Source: Ficedula albicollis (Eukaryota > Chordata > Aves > Passeriformes > Muscicapidae). Taken from it: a stretch of 64,000 nucleotides of DNA. Below the pieces are notes generated by a model that saw nothing but the letters and a program-made list of their open reading frames with translations, was not told where the DNA came from and made no database searches. The stretch spans positions 63,576,468 through 63,640,467 of the forward strand of contig NC_021675.1 of assembly GCF_000247815.1 (NCBI RefSeq), read 5' to 3'. A program made the position numbers and the translations under genes. This document shows, one piece after another, positions 38,246-51,764 of the stretch (the first letter of the stretch is position 1; the number at the start of each line of letters is the position of its first letter).

Positions 38246-39066
38246 ATTACCTCTCAGCAGAGTATCCTTCTCATTTTGCTACCTGTTCTCTGCCCCTACT
38301 CTGAAAGTTGAATCATTTGGAAGAAAAAATTCAGAATTCATTGAGTTAGCAGGTTGTAAAAAGGAGCATAATCTAGGACATTTAGGATGTTTAATAAGAC
38401 AAGGAGGATTATGGCTTCCACCCTGTACTCAAAGGATTGTTTCTGTATTTCATCAGGTAAATATTATGTGTAAAATGTTTGGATCAGAACAAAGCCCTTC
38501 ACCAAAATGCAGGCCTGGAGAGTTATTCTGCCTCTTGATGACCATAAATGTGTCATTTATTCTGTGCCATGACACTGTTTTATGCACCACTGCTCTTAAC
38601 ACTGTAATATAATGAATATACATTACATACACATGGAAATATGAAAAAGTGCAAAATTAAGGCTCCAAATTGAAATGCAGCACTGAAACAGTGTTCTGAC
38701 CTTTTGTGACATTAAATTTCAATTGATTAATAGGTAAATTTTAATTAAAGCTTAGCGATAGATAATTTCATATCTTTTTTTATAGAAAGCAGTTTTTCAA
38801 CATATAGTCATGAATGACAAATTCACCTTTAATTAGCACATAATTTCATATTGTTATTTTCTAGTTTTAATTAGCATGTAATTACTTCCTCTGTTATTTA
38901 TTTCTCTTATAATCTGTTTCACATATCCCATTAATTGGATCTGCTAATTTTGAAAATTCTTGTAATTCAGAATCTTCTGATGTTTTTTGTTCCTATGCCA
39001 TAGTCCCAAGAATAACATTTTTCTTTTGCATGCTTTAAATTAAGAACAGATCACTTTGTTTTGTAG

Positions 39067-39145
39067 GCTCTGCAGCTGATCTTTGTAAAATGGCTATGGT
39101 GAAGATTTTTGCCTCTGTTGTCACTTCTCCGACTTTAACAGCCAG
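39067..39145 (+). CDS. POLN: POLN coding exon (GSAADLCK helix)
   Basis: Coding exon of 79 nt, acceptor ttttgtag and donor gttagt. It completes the Gly of V-Q-G-S-A-A-D and encodes [18 protein letters not shown] then TSPTLTA, ending in two bases of Arg (ag|g). S-A-A-D-L-C-K is characteristic of POLN. The exon links the conserved palm helix to the motif C strand. Confidence 0.96.
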
Positions 39146-42100
39146 GTTAGTAATGAATGACTGCAAAATTGTTTGGTTTTAAAACAAAATTTGTTGAAAT
39201 TAATATGTTTCTGTTGTTCTAGCTCTAGAACTACCATATGATCCTCTGAATCTTTTCATAAGCAAGGACATGTGGAATGGTTTTATACATTTAAAGTTAC
39301 ATCTTTGCGCTTAAATGATTGGATCCCAAGGTGTTGAAGTGCCCTGGGGTCATTTAAACTCGGTCAGATCTAATTCAGTGGTAGTTCTGCACCTTTGAAA
39401 TCAAGCCCACTGATCATATCCTTCCTGTATTTGAGTGTATTGTACAGTGGGAATTGAACATTCAATGGGCTGGGAAAAAAAACAGGAATCAGGAAAACAG
39501 TGCTCAAGCAAAGTAAATGAACATTTTTTTATTCTTGCATAGATGGCTTTTCTTTAAAGAAAAGCTCGGGCATCATGATTCTCTTCTGTTATGACTGCTC
39601 AGAGTTGGGTGGGAGATCACAGAATGTCCTCAAAGGGCTTTTTGCCAGTCGCAGAAATAATGAAGTCTACTTCTCCTGTGGAGAAGTTTGTCCAGACAGC
39701 CAGTGAGCATTATTATTTGCTGCAATAGAAAGAGACTTTGTAGTCAAACATGTTGAAAAAAACCCAAATAACTGGTTTCTCATCTTTGGTAATGCAAAGA
39801 TTTTGTAGCAAACAATTCAGCAGAACACGAATTGGTTTGGTAAAAGATCAGACAAAGCAGAGTAGTGCAAGTAGAGCAGAACATCAGTGTTTCTGTTGTC
39901 ATCTACAATAGAAGATGGATGATAATTAGCTGTAGCAATCATGCTTTGAGGACTTCTGTGGGTGTTTAGCTCAGTACAAAGAAATAGGGTTTGTCCTTCC
40001 AAATATACTTGGCAATTTTAGGTATTATCTAAGCCTATAAGTAATTTGTGTGTGTTAGTGTGTGTATCATTTACACACAGCAGTGTTGTCTTTGATCAAA
40101 CATTTGATCAATATTTGAAAATACAATTTCTCATTACAAATGAAAACTCAATTTGTTAAATTCAAAGTAGTTGGACTCATTCCATGCTAAAAATAAAATA
40201 ACTTCTGAGTGACTCTTAAATATTCTTGCAACTTTTTTAAGCAAAATACCACTATACTATTAAAAAAAAAAAGTGAGTAGCCCACTATTACAAATCTGAA
40301 AAGGGAAATTGTTCTTTGGTGGAGATCCTGTGTGCACTCAGACATTGATACATTTATGTATTAAATGTTGGATGATGCACTATCACATATTGGATTGTAC
40401 ACTTTCAGGCAGATTGTCTGCATTGATTATAATTCATTTTGCTACCTGAGTTGAATGAAGAGCCCAGAATCTGTCAGCTGTGGCATGGATGAAAATTTCT
40501 GCAGCAGCAGCAGGTGTAACTGAGTTAGATGAGTGGTAGAGGAGCAGCCAACAGCCTTTAGTGGAGGAGGCAAGTGGAGGTGGTGCAAGGGCAAAGAACA
40601 TACTACATTCTGTAGTTCCTGCCTGGCACGAAGATCTTCAGGTTGAGCAACTGGCTATTTGTTGTAATTCTGAGAAAGCCAAAGTTTTTTACTACTGTTG
40701 TGATGTCTGATTAAGCTTGTCAATGTTTTTTTACTCTTGACAGAAAATTTTACTTGGGTTTTTCTTTCTCAAAACTATTTCTTTTAAAGAAGTAATGTCA
40801 CCAAATGACTAAGGAGATAACGGACATGGAGAGGCATTGGAGCTGTACATGTTGAAATTCCTGGTGTTGTGAAAGCATAGGGGAAGGTACACCAGATAAC
40901 AGAAAAATGTCACTGCCTATCCTGCTTGTTCCTATCATAAATGTCACAGCTGGGAAAGACCAACACTGCAAGGGCATTTAAAAAGGACAGACTGTTTTAA
41001 ACAGGGGTTTGAACTTCTGCCAGCCATTAACAACTGGATGGCTTTGCTAGAGGAGAGTGTTTTAGTAGACAATAATGGCTTCTTGCTGTAATATTTAGTA
41101 GGTAGTCACAGGCCAGGCTTGTCAAAAAAGCACATTCAATGCCTTTGTAAATTCTGTGAACTCTTCCCTGCTTGAGAGTGGCATTTGAAAACATCAGAAG
41201 GATCTTGCCAAAAGAATATGGGACTGAAACTTGAAACATTGTGTTTCTGCTTGTCTGCCAGGTGACATTCAGTTAGTTATTTTTTCAGTGGTCTGCTTCT
41301 TGATTTTCTTATCAGTCAGATCAGGATAATGATTCTAACATCCTTTATAAAGCCTTTTGAAAAATATTGTTGTAAGGAAGCACAGACGTTCTTGGTGCTA
41401 TTGTAACTGTGGGAATGTACAGTAGCTCTTCCAAAATGAGAAATATAATCAATCTCCTATTATCATCCCATCAGATCATATTCATTCCAAAGATAGCACA
41501 CTACTCTATTTTCTTCTATCTTCATCCCCTTGTAAGTATTTTTATTTCACTGTTAGAATTTCTAATTTTGGAAATAGGGTTTTCACTTTGAACAGCATAT
41601 CAAAGAGAAATATCATTTTTACATGCTTTAGAAGTGATTATGAACACATACACTGGGAGACAGTATCCTATTAAGCATAGCTAGGTTTTGGCTAACACTC
41701 AACATTTTGTCTTCTTTATCTTAGAAATAAAGAAAAAATCACTTGAAATAAACTCTTACAGTTTTTAGTGTTGTTTTGCAGGTATGTTTGCAGTCTTCAC
41801 TCACAACACTGCATTCATTGTTCCTGTGCTGGAGACTGTTCAGCAGTGAGCAGGCTCTGACCCAATAGTGTGAAGCTTCATTTTTGTGTGACTGGCAGTC
41901 AGGAGATTTTCAGTTATTGTTTGCACATAAGATACTGTATTTGGAAGTCAGGAAAGGTGATGAAGTTACATTTTCATGATGCTTCATCAGAGAGGCATTC
42001 TTGATGAAACAGTATATTCCACTGTGACTGACCAATTCTGTCAACTAGCAGTCTCCTTTTTCTCTTTATGTTTCTTTATCTTTTAACTCAAATACCAGCC

Positions 42101-45096
42101 TAGCATCTTATGCAGTTGACAGTAATAAGTCAATCAGTTACTTGGAAGCAATTTTACACAAATCAGGAAAAGTAGTATTAAATGTAATATATATGATACA
42201 GATCTAACATTGGTATGGGTTTACTACTGGCATCAGTGTTAATATCTCTGCATTTTGTGTGGTGCTGACAAGTAATCAAGAATTTTCAGACTTCTCCCAT
42301 ATTACCTGGATCTTTTTTAAGATGTTTTTCTGCTGCTGCTGGCCAAGTTGCTCACTGAAAATGTGCTACTAGCATAAATTATTGAAGTGCCAGCTTTTAC
42401 TTGTCTGATGCAATCCACAGAACTTCCACACGATGTTTCCTGCAGAAAGATGATAGCAGAGAAACTTCTGAAATGAGATCAAGGCATATAGTAGCAGCTG
42501 AAAGAAAGATTTATGGAATTTATAAGAGTGCAAAGGTAAACTTGGTGAACTCAGATGAACAGTTGTAGTTCTTTTCAGCGTTTAAAACTTCACTGCAGTG
42601 GAAACATGGTGAGAAAGAAGGATGCTGGTGAATTGTGGAAGAATTGCTGCCTATAGCAATGCTTGTACATATTTAATTTTGTAAGCTGAAGAAGCACTGA
42701 TGTTACCCAGAGTCTGCCTGGTATTATTACATGGAGTCCTGAATATCTCAACAACATGCACATGAACTTTAACAAGTTCACAGAACTATTGAATAGTTTG
42801 GTGTGAATCCACCAATTCTGCTTTTGCATGAAACTATTGTTCCTTCAGCGCTGGACCTGTGGCACAAACACACAGCTTTACTTCTCAGCACATTTGGGGC
42901 CTAGTTAAAGAGACAGGTTCAACCACAGGCCAGATGTAAACAAATAATCTGAGAAGGAGACACCACCAGCAGATAAAAGCAACAGGTTTATTTTCTTGGT
43001 TGGTCCCAGCTGCTTTTCGATAGCAGTGGATGTTGGAGTTATGTGTATCTTCCTCAAGGAACGAACACCTTAATCAACCTAATGATTTTCTGTGCTGATG
43101 AGCTGTAAATGCAACTCACTTCTATGGCTAAAGTAGTTAGAAACAGCTGTTACTGTCCCAGCAACAAGTATTGTTTTATGTGGCCTTGATTTTTTTAAAA
43201 TACAAGTCGTGATAAATCACAAATGATTAATTTCTTGAAAGTGGCTTCAGTTTTAGCTCAACACTAGTATCCAGAGGCATTTTTATGAGGTGTGTAGGGA
43301 TTCAATAACTATTATTTTATAAACTGCTTATGCTCTCTCAGATCCATAAAAGAGGGCATATTAATAAACCCAACTTCCTGATTACATCATAGTTTCAAAC
43401 AAATACATTAAGTAAAATTCTTAGTGCTGCTGCTATGTGTGTTGATCTTTTTTAATTCTGGGCCTAAATCTTACGTCCCTTTATCTGTTTCTTCAGGAGT
43501 TAAAGAACTGTTTTTACTCATGTCTCTTCTCCAGCAGTTTACCAGGATTTTCAAATAAATGATTTTTGCTCTGGTATTCTGCCCACAATTCCTACTCAGT
43601 ATATGCCCAAACTTCCTTAATGTGTTAACTCTAGCAAGATGGTTAACTTTTATCCTTAGCCTAATACTGGAGAAATTGAACCACAAGGAAAAAATAAGTT
43701 TTGGCTTCTGCTTGAGAGGAGAATAAGATTGTTGTTTCTCAGACAAATGCTTTTGTTTCTGTAGCAGAAGGAAACTTCTGAGATCATATTGCACTCTCCA
43801 TAGCTGTTGTCCAATATGTAGCTCTTTGTCTCCCAAAGTAGCCAAATAACATTGAATTTCTGTACAAACTGTAACTTAGAAAAATCATCACTTTCATCAA
43901 GCAACCTCAGCCTTTCCTCAAAGCAGTATTTTGCATGTATCCACAAGATGGTGAGCTGTTACCTGAACACTTCATGCTCAGTGAGCCAGAGCAAGTCAGA
44001 GTAAGTTATTCTTTATAGAAAGAGCCAAGTATATTTAATATGCTGAAATATCACAGCCAAAAAGGACATGCATGATGTAGCAGGTTTTTCACTATTCCTT
44101 TATGTAAGACATTCAACACAAATAAATATATTTAATTTATAAAACCCTTTTGTAGGTCACCTTTTAGATTGGTATGTTTTCAAACATTTTGGACATATGC
44201 AAAAATTCTATTATCCTTAATTAGCCATCTGTTCAGTTTTCCACTCTTCATGATGTAGCTGCTGAGAAAATCCATTTCACAGGCTAGCTGAATTTTTATA
44301 GTTAAAATGTTAATATAATTTGGTCTTTATCATGAAAACACTGAAAAATATAGCTTAAAGTTAATGCAAGTAACATCTATTCAGGCATGATGTATCCTGA
44401 GCTATAACTTTTATATTACAACATTAGGAACCCACATAGCTGCAGGTTCAATTATTTTTTAAAGGGTAAATTCTTCAAAATATTACAGTATGCTAATAAT
44501 CTTGTTCCTTACTTACATGACAAAAGGCATTCTGTCCACTGGAATCTGTAGGTTCTGTGGGGAAACTGTGGCACAATTAAACAGCAGGTAGCATTAGTAA
44601 TATCAGAAAATAAATGAATAGTGTTTCAGAATAGGGAACATAGATATTTCTAGGAGGAATTGGATCCAGCTTCCATCTGGTCCATTATCACTGAGTGTGG
44701 CCAGTAGCAGATGCTTCAGGAGGGAGGTGTAAGATTTGTAACAGAGTGGCCTGTCTGTCTTTTCATCTTCCTCTGCTTGTAAGGATGAGTCTGAGTTCTG
44801 AAATGTAAGATTTAAAAGTCGTCCCAAAAAATCATTGGATGTCATAATTTCTAAATGTTCTTGAAATCCGTGCAAGTGTTTGTTACATGGGCAGCCATTC
44901 TGGCTTTTTCTGGCAAAGTGTTTCATTATGTGCCTTTTAAGTCAATATTTTATGTTATTAAATATTAATTTATTAAGTGTGAATGTGTCAGTTTCTCAAG
45001 TGATTAAATTCTTTTTTTCATTTAAAAAACATGAAACATATTTAAACAAATTTCCATTTGTTTTTTTGGTTTTGGTGGCTTGGGTTTTGTTTTTTT

Positions 45097-45196
45097 CCAT
45101 GTTTCCCCATTTGTCTGATTTCAAAATAACTTATTATTTTTATCTCCCATGTTTCCCCATTTGTCTGATTTCAAAATACCTTATTGTTTTTATCTC
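45097..45196. repeat. Tandem direct duplication, 2 x 50 bp
   Basis: Units 45097-45146 and 45147-45196 both start ccatgtttccccatttgtct. Two differences: aataactt/aataccttt region and attattttt/attgttttt. Confidence 0.93.
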
Positions 45197-46074
45197 TTTT
45201 TTTTTTCCCCTAGCCATTTGACAGTTTTTATGCTTTATGGGTTTATTTTTAACCTTATATACAAAACTTTTAACTGTGTACTCCCATATCGGCAATTTTG
45301 AAGTCTCCCATTAGGCATTTACTTGTTTTAAATTCAAATCAAAAGATGTGGTGTTACTAGTTGGATTATTATTTTATTGATTGGTTTTATTATATGAAAA
45401 AAGGGGAATAACATAGAATGAGAGACAAGGATATTAATATTTGAGATATAAAATCTGATACTGTTGATACCTTCATTTCAGTGCAGAGACAAAGTCCTTT
45501 TTAAAATAAGATTATAACCTTGTGGGAATAGAAAATGAGAAATATTTTTTTTTAAATTTAAGAAATATTTTAGAGAATATTTTTAAAAAGTATTTCAAAG
45601 TTTATTATGCTACCAAGTGATCATTAATGCCCTATTTAAAGCAGTGTACTTTTAGTAACTCTTTAATGTTTATATTTTTTATGTTCTTATATAAATACTT
45701 AGCTACGAACATTGTTTTAAATTCTCAAGATGTATTATAGGATTTTTTTTCACTAGAATTTTTACTCAAACCATTGAGTTTTGATGGATTTCAAATAATT
45801 CATCTTCTTTGCTCCTTCTCCAAAGAAGGTCCTTTTGCTTTAGGAAATCTCTTGTTCAGATGTGGCTTAATTCTCAGTATATCTTCAAGTCAGAAATACA
45901 ATACATCATTTGTTGTGGAAATTTTACACTGGAGTGCTCTAGTTCAGAATCAGGCCTGTGACCTTGTCCTGCACCATTTTTTTCTGAAGATGTAGGAGTT
46001 TGCAACTGGAACCATCTTCAACTTTAGTCTGGACTGTCAGCCTGACTCTTGGTCAGAATCTTGATTCCTTAACG

Positions 46075-46345
46075 AATTATAGTATCACTTGAGTTGGAAA
46101 ATACCTGTAAGATCATTGAGTCCTGCTATGTTATGTATGATGATCAAACCTTTTTTTAAAAGCTTTTCCAATTGACCATTTTAAAGCCTTATTTTAATTT
46201 ATTTTCTATTCAAATTCTTAAAACAGACAGCTCAATGTAATAGAGAATCATAGAATCAGTTAGGTTGGAAAATACCTCTAAAGTCATTGAGTCCAACTGT
46301 TAAACTGGCATTGCCAGGTCCACCACTAAACTGTTGGTGTTTTAT
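46075..46345 (-). mobile_element. Two diverged CR1 LINE 3'-end fragments
   Basis: At 46078-46130 the + strand reads gagttggaaaatacctgtaa then gatcattgagtcctg. At 46243-46330 it reads agaatcatagaatcagttag, gttggaaaatacctctaaag, tcattgagtccaactgttaa. Both are reverse complements of a CR1 subfamily 3' end. They may be one element split by insertion or two separate insertions. Confidence 0.75.
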
Positions 46346-49335
46346 ATTTCATATTATCTTCCTACAGCCCAATCTGGAAAAGTTAAACCATGTTATGCTT
46401 TGTATGTGTTGTTAACAGCAGTAAAAATTGCCCTGGTGATGCAAAAAATATATCAAATGTAGAGAGGGTTAATCTCTGTCTAACTTCAGGTGGCTGTTTG
46501 GGAGGTGGCACTCCCACAGAGTCACCTCACAGAGCTGGGGTTTTCCAAGTGTGAATTCAGAACATCTAGGTCAGAACCAGCCTTAGTCCCTTGTCTGTAG
46601 AAGAAGCATGAATTTAATTAGTTTGAGCCTCTCTTGGCACATTCTAACGTCCTGAAGCACTGCATGTCACTGTTACAAATCTCCTTCTGATGAAGACTGC
46701 TATGAAATCTTGTCCTTTTTTCCCCCTCTCATACACTGGCCTCTTCTAATGAATATATCTACACTGGAGCCTGCAGCATGTGCTCTTTTTTGAGTTTAGA
46801 CAGAAAGTTGTTTCCTTTAATGATAAAGAAAGATACATTTGCTCACTGATAAGGTAACAGCTGTTTTGTTGAGGTCAGTGCAGTACTGTAATTATTTCTA
46901 GGTGTTTGAAGTAGTCATGGAAAACCTTGCAATTCTGTACTTTAGAACAGAGGAGTCCAGACCTGGAATATATTGATTTAACAAACAAACAAAATCCTTA
47001 TTAAATCTTTTATCAGACAACTGGCCTGGTACTAGGGAAAAGTATGCTCTAACAATATGGCTTCATAAATAGAATACTATGAAAAATCTTTTCAGAAAAG
47101 TTTAATTAGTTTTGGTATATATAATTCATTAATATGATTATGATGTAGTAGTAATAGCTGGGTGGATCCATTGGAGCTTGAGAATTTAGTCTCTGTGTTG
47201 CTTTATAGGAAACTGGAAGAATGATCAATGTAGTGTTAAGAAAATGAAAAATATTTTCTTTTTTAAATTCTATAGTGCAGCATAGTAGTTTAAGATGGCT
47301 ATTGTATGCTGGGCACACTAAAGTGGTGTCAAAAGCCACGTTCAGACTGGCAGTCACAGAATTATTTCTGTATTTGAAGGGTCAGGCTGTAGCACTGTTT
47401 CTAGTTCTACACCACTGTTATGCTCAGATGCAAGTCATGTTTCTCAGTGAAGGAAATCGTATGTATACTTATCAAAAATGATGCCTAATTTTTAGTCAGG
47501 CAAGAACATAGTTAATAAAATAGTAGTTTCTAAATCAAAGGCATTCTTATCATCAGTGGAATTAAAAATATACTAGTCTCTGTCTGGTTTGCATTTCCTA
47601 TCCAGTTGGCCATACCTTTTGGCACAAGATAATGAGAGCTTGCTATTGCAATATTCCTTCAAAGTGAAGAGGATTCAATTAAACTATTAAGCAAAAGTAT
47701 AGGGGCTTTTTCAAGCTTCTTTCACTCAGACTATGCAATAGCTGGGTGGGTGCATGGAGGGGAATGGTGAAAACTGTACATTTTGAATGTAAAAATTGCT
47801 TTGATTTTTTTCTTTCATCTTTATTGATGTCAAATTGAATGCTTCCTTCTGCAGAAAAGCATATTGCATGTAAGTGTTATTAGTTAAGGAAGACTGAAAA
47901 AAATACAGGTGGCCTTGTACTGTAAGACCAGAAGTCATTATTTGCTGTGAAATATGTAAGAAAAAAATATAAAATATCTGTCTTGATGTTTGATGAACAT
48001 TAAGGAGGAAATAGTGTGTATTGTTTCACCTGTTGGCTTCAGTCTAGGCAATCATGCTTAGTGTTGATTAAGTCTTCCTTAACATCTTCCATTTGAAAAT
48101 AGAAGTGTATTAGAAATACTCATTTCTTGCATCTCAGAAATATTATTCTCATTTTCTAACTGAAGACATTGTTTAGGAGAGAAGCAGAGCTAGACAGAGA
48201 ATCAGCAATGTCAGCTTCTAGTTCTGTATTTAGGAGGCAGAACATGGTCCTGAACTTCAAATTAATCACTAGAAGTGTAAGATGGGGCAGGTGTAGCTGC
48301 GGCTCTGTGCAGGTCCTGAGTTAACTGGCAATGCAGTGGAGCTGATGGGCTGTGCTATTCAGGGTGATGTGAATGAGAAAGGTCCTTTAGATGGGGAGCC
48401 AAGCTAAAGGAGCTGGGCTGCATTCAGTAGGGGAACTGGAGCATGTAGACTTGTATCAAGTCTATTTTGCTGTCCAGAGAGGAAGAGTCAGTTAATTTAC
48501 ATTGCCTTCACAGGTTTTCAGGCATACATAGGGTAGCACTTAATTCTGGTTCAACCCTGCTCCTCCTGTTTTACTTTTAGCACGGAGGTGAGGTGATCAG
48601 TTGTTACAATGCTGAAAGCTTTTGCAAGTCAAATTCTTTCATTCCTAAATCCTGATAAATTTATGATGAAGTTTTTATGTTTATTGTAAGTTTTTCTAAG
48701 AAAGGACTTTTCCTTACAAAATATTCACAATATATGGTGCTTTAAACCTGACTGAAGGCATGAGACACTACTCTGGAACAAACAATAACCAATCTATTGT
48801 GTTTTTATTACACTGGTTTAATAAATGCAATTATTTTCACTTACTCCATTGATTGACTGTTTATTCATCCTTAATATTCACTGTTCTGATTTATACCTTT
48901 TGCATGTCATTTCAATGGTTATGAGGACAGTCTTGCTTTAATTAATTTACTTGAATTAGAAATTACAGCTTTTCATTCAACTGTATTCTCTTGCTATAGA
49001 TGATCCTGGTCTTTTCATCTATTTCTTTTTTGTGTCCTGTGTCCTAATTTCCTATTAAAAATATGTTAATCTGTTTCACTCTGCTTCTGACTGTGTTGTA
49101 AGTGACTAATAATTTAAGATCTATTATTAGAGCTCACCACACTGTTAGTCAATGTCACATTGTAATTTAAGGCAGCGTGAAACTATCTTAAGAAGCTGTA
49201 AAAAGTTATAAGTCATAACCATACTGATGTTTCAGCCATTTGTAAAGAATTATTTACTTGAATAACTGCTATTATTAAGAAAAGATATTAAGAAAAGGTA
49301 TTTAGAAAAGTCTACAAGTGATACTTAATTTAAGT

Positions 49336-49562
49336 CATGGAATCACAGAATGTTTTGGGTTGGAGGGGACCATGAAGACCACTTTGTTCAACCCCCTGCC
49401 CTGGGCAGGGACACCTTCCACTAGACCAGGTTGCTCAGAGCCCCATCTAACCTGGCACTGAACACTGCCAAGGATGGGGTATCCACAAATTCTCTGAGCA
49501 TCCAGTTCTAGCGCTTCACCACCCTCATGAGGAAGACTTCCTTCTTTATATCCAATTCAAAA
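49336..49562 (-). mobile_element. CR1 LINE 3'-end fragment, well preserved
   Basis: The + strand reads tcatggaatcacagaatgtt, ttgggttggaggggaccatg, ccctgggcagggacacctt, ccactagaccaggttgctca, then gcttcaccaccctcatgagg, a nearly textbook reverse-complement CR1 3' region of about 225 bp. It ends about 300 bp before the motif C exon. Confidence 0.94.
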
Positions 49563-49866
49563 AACAAACTGTATTAACAAAACATAGCCTGTCTCCATAA
49601 TTTCTTGCATTTTCCTGCAAATTATGTTGGCTTTAAGTAATACCTCGTCATGTCATCAAATCCCTGAATGACATTTATAAACCGGCAAGCACAATTTGGG
49701 TTTACAGCCTTTTTGTTTCCATAATATAGGGAAGGGCAATTCTTAAGTCCATTAATGATTTTTTAATTTTCTTTGGATGTTTATTTTCACTTTAACTTAT
49801 CCATGAACGGAAAGCACTGTTAAATTTTTTTTGCATATGTTATCTGATGTCTCTTAAATTTTTCAG

Positions 49867-49934
49867 GTTAATTGCCCAGATCCATGATGAATTGTTGTTT
49901 GAAGTAGAAGATTCTCAAATCCAGGAATTCTCAG
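49867..49934 (+). CDS. POLN: POLN coding exon with catalytic motif C
   Basis: Coding exon of 68 nt, acceptor aatttttcag and donor gtaaat. It completes Arg and encodes LIAQIHDELLFEVED, family-A motif C with the H-D-E triad; the Asp is the second palm metal ligand. SQIQEFS follows, and the exon ends in the first base of Ala (g|ca). The motif is fully intact and matches human POLN (LVAQIHDELLFEVED as I recall). Confidence 0.97.
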
Positions 49935-51764
49935 GTAAATACAGTCTCTCTTGCTCTTTTCCTCCTACCCATTTTTACTCTCTATACCCTGTGATTTCTC
50001 AGAGAATAGAGAGCTAATATAGTGAGAAGAAGCACATTGATTCTCACAGTTAAGAAAATGTATATTAAGCAGATTTTTCTGCATGTTTTCCACCACTGGC
50101 TCTTATGTAGATAAAATGTGATATACTCATTTGGAATTCATTACCATGGTTATTTGTATTTAGTTTTTTTATATCATCCACTATGTGAATCCTGTAAAAG
50201 TAAATAATATTTCCTCCAAGATTTTAGAAGGAAATAAATCAGTTTGAAGTACTTTAGATAAAGGGCTATTACATAAAGAAGTATTTAATTCTTCATGTGA
50301 GATTATACCATACTGTAATTTCTAATTTAGTTTACTACTTTTTTATATTAAGAAACCTTTATGATGGCACTCTCAAGGTTAAGGTTAGTGAAAGTTCATG
50401 CCTATGTTTCTATCCTCTCATCTGGCTTGCTTCCAGACATTACTCCCTAAGCCAGAGTTTGTCTCAGCATCTGGTACAAATTTAGCAAGCAAGCGAGGGC
50501 ACACAGCAGATGTTGGGTCTCTTCTAGAGTAAGTATGGGTTTATTCCTGTAGGCACCAAGTATTTATTCACAAACTTGGTCTAGTTTGAAGCCAAACAAT
50601 ATGTTTGGCTAAACCAATTAGCATAATGTTACAAATATTTTAAGTGAAGCAATACAAGAAATGTCTTTCATTATAGGACAATCATTTAATAAAACATTAA
50701 TTTTATCTTCCCGTGCTGCATTCATTTGAACAGTGCAATTTGCTATATTAGTCTCATTTCATCACTGATCCCTCTTGTGAGTATTAATTCAAAATGGGAA
50801 CATTAAAACTCTTATCTAATCTAAACAAACTACCTGGGTAATATTTCAGCTCAATATATTCAGGGCATTGTAATGAATTAAGTTAATATATTAACATTTG
50901 ACCTCTAAATACAGGAGTTAAATTCTGACATAAATTTTAAAAACCATGATACAATATATTGGAGTTTGCAATATCTGTTAAGAAAAGGCAATGTCTAAAA
51001 GTGGCATAGTTTCAGAGTTAGGAAGGGTAGTGTATTGCAAGACATCTGTAGGACAGCATAGAAGGATTTTATTATCTTATTTTGCATCAATTTGCATAAA
51101 GTATAGAGCTAATATTATACCCAAAAGATAAAAATGATTCATGGTTGATTATACTTATAGAAAATAATAGATTCTGCCCTCATTGGGTCAAATTCAGATC
51201 TCCATTACTAGTCTGAGTTTGTAGTAAATTCAGAAAAGTCAATACTTTTCAAGTATAACAGAAAAAACCTCTAGCTATCGTATGAATAATAGCAATACAT
51301 TATCCCACTATGGAAACATGATGACTGGGGTATTTTTTCGAAAATGCAAAAAGAGTGCAGTTCAAACACTCAGGTTTAGCACTGCACAGTAATTAGTTTG
51401 CTGATCTCCAGGTCTAGCTGCAAGGTGCAGAACAAACATACCTGTAAATTCCTTGTTGCACTTCAAAGTTATCACCCTATAATTGAAGTTTCTAAGATGA
51501 CCTTTAGAAAATGGACCTGAGCAGTCTAGATGTCTGAGATACTTTGGAAATTGTCATTGCACTTAGCACAGGCTGCCAAACTTGAGTGTTCAAGATGGAA
51601 GTTTGTTTCATTCTCCTGATTGAAGATGGAGTTTTCAATTTGTCTCTACTTTGCCCTAAGACTCAAAGGAAAAAAAGAAAATTCTGCATTACAGGAACTT
51701 TCAGATATACTCCCATCAGAACAGAAGAGTGATAACTTGTCTTATTCTTAACACAGAAGACCAA

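Larger units (their letters stand above)
34898..39066 (+). other. POLN intron, 4.2 kb, repeat-rich
   Basis: Donor gtaaag, acceptor ttttgtag. Contains a 59-bp tandem duplication (36035), a probable LTR-derived stretch with a 342-bp tandem duplication (36990-37910), and a CR1 fragment (37950-38245). The remainder is AT-rich unassigned sequence. Confidence 0.85.
39146..49866 (+). other. POLN intron, 10.7 kb
   Basis: Donor gttagt, acceptor aatttttcag. Contains a 50-bp tandem duplication (45097), two diverged CR1 3' fragments (46075-46345) and one clearer CR1 (49336-49562). The 124-codon minus-strand frame at 43471-43845 has no recognisable domain. Otherwise AT-rich and unassigned. Confidence 0.85.

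Noticed and set aside
43471..43946. Overlapping minus-strand frames of 124 and 96 codons
   Set aside because: No recognisable motif, mutually overlapping in different frames, and intronic with no supporting splice structure.
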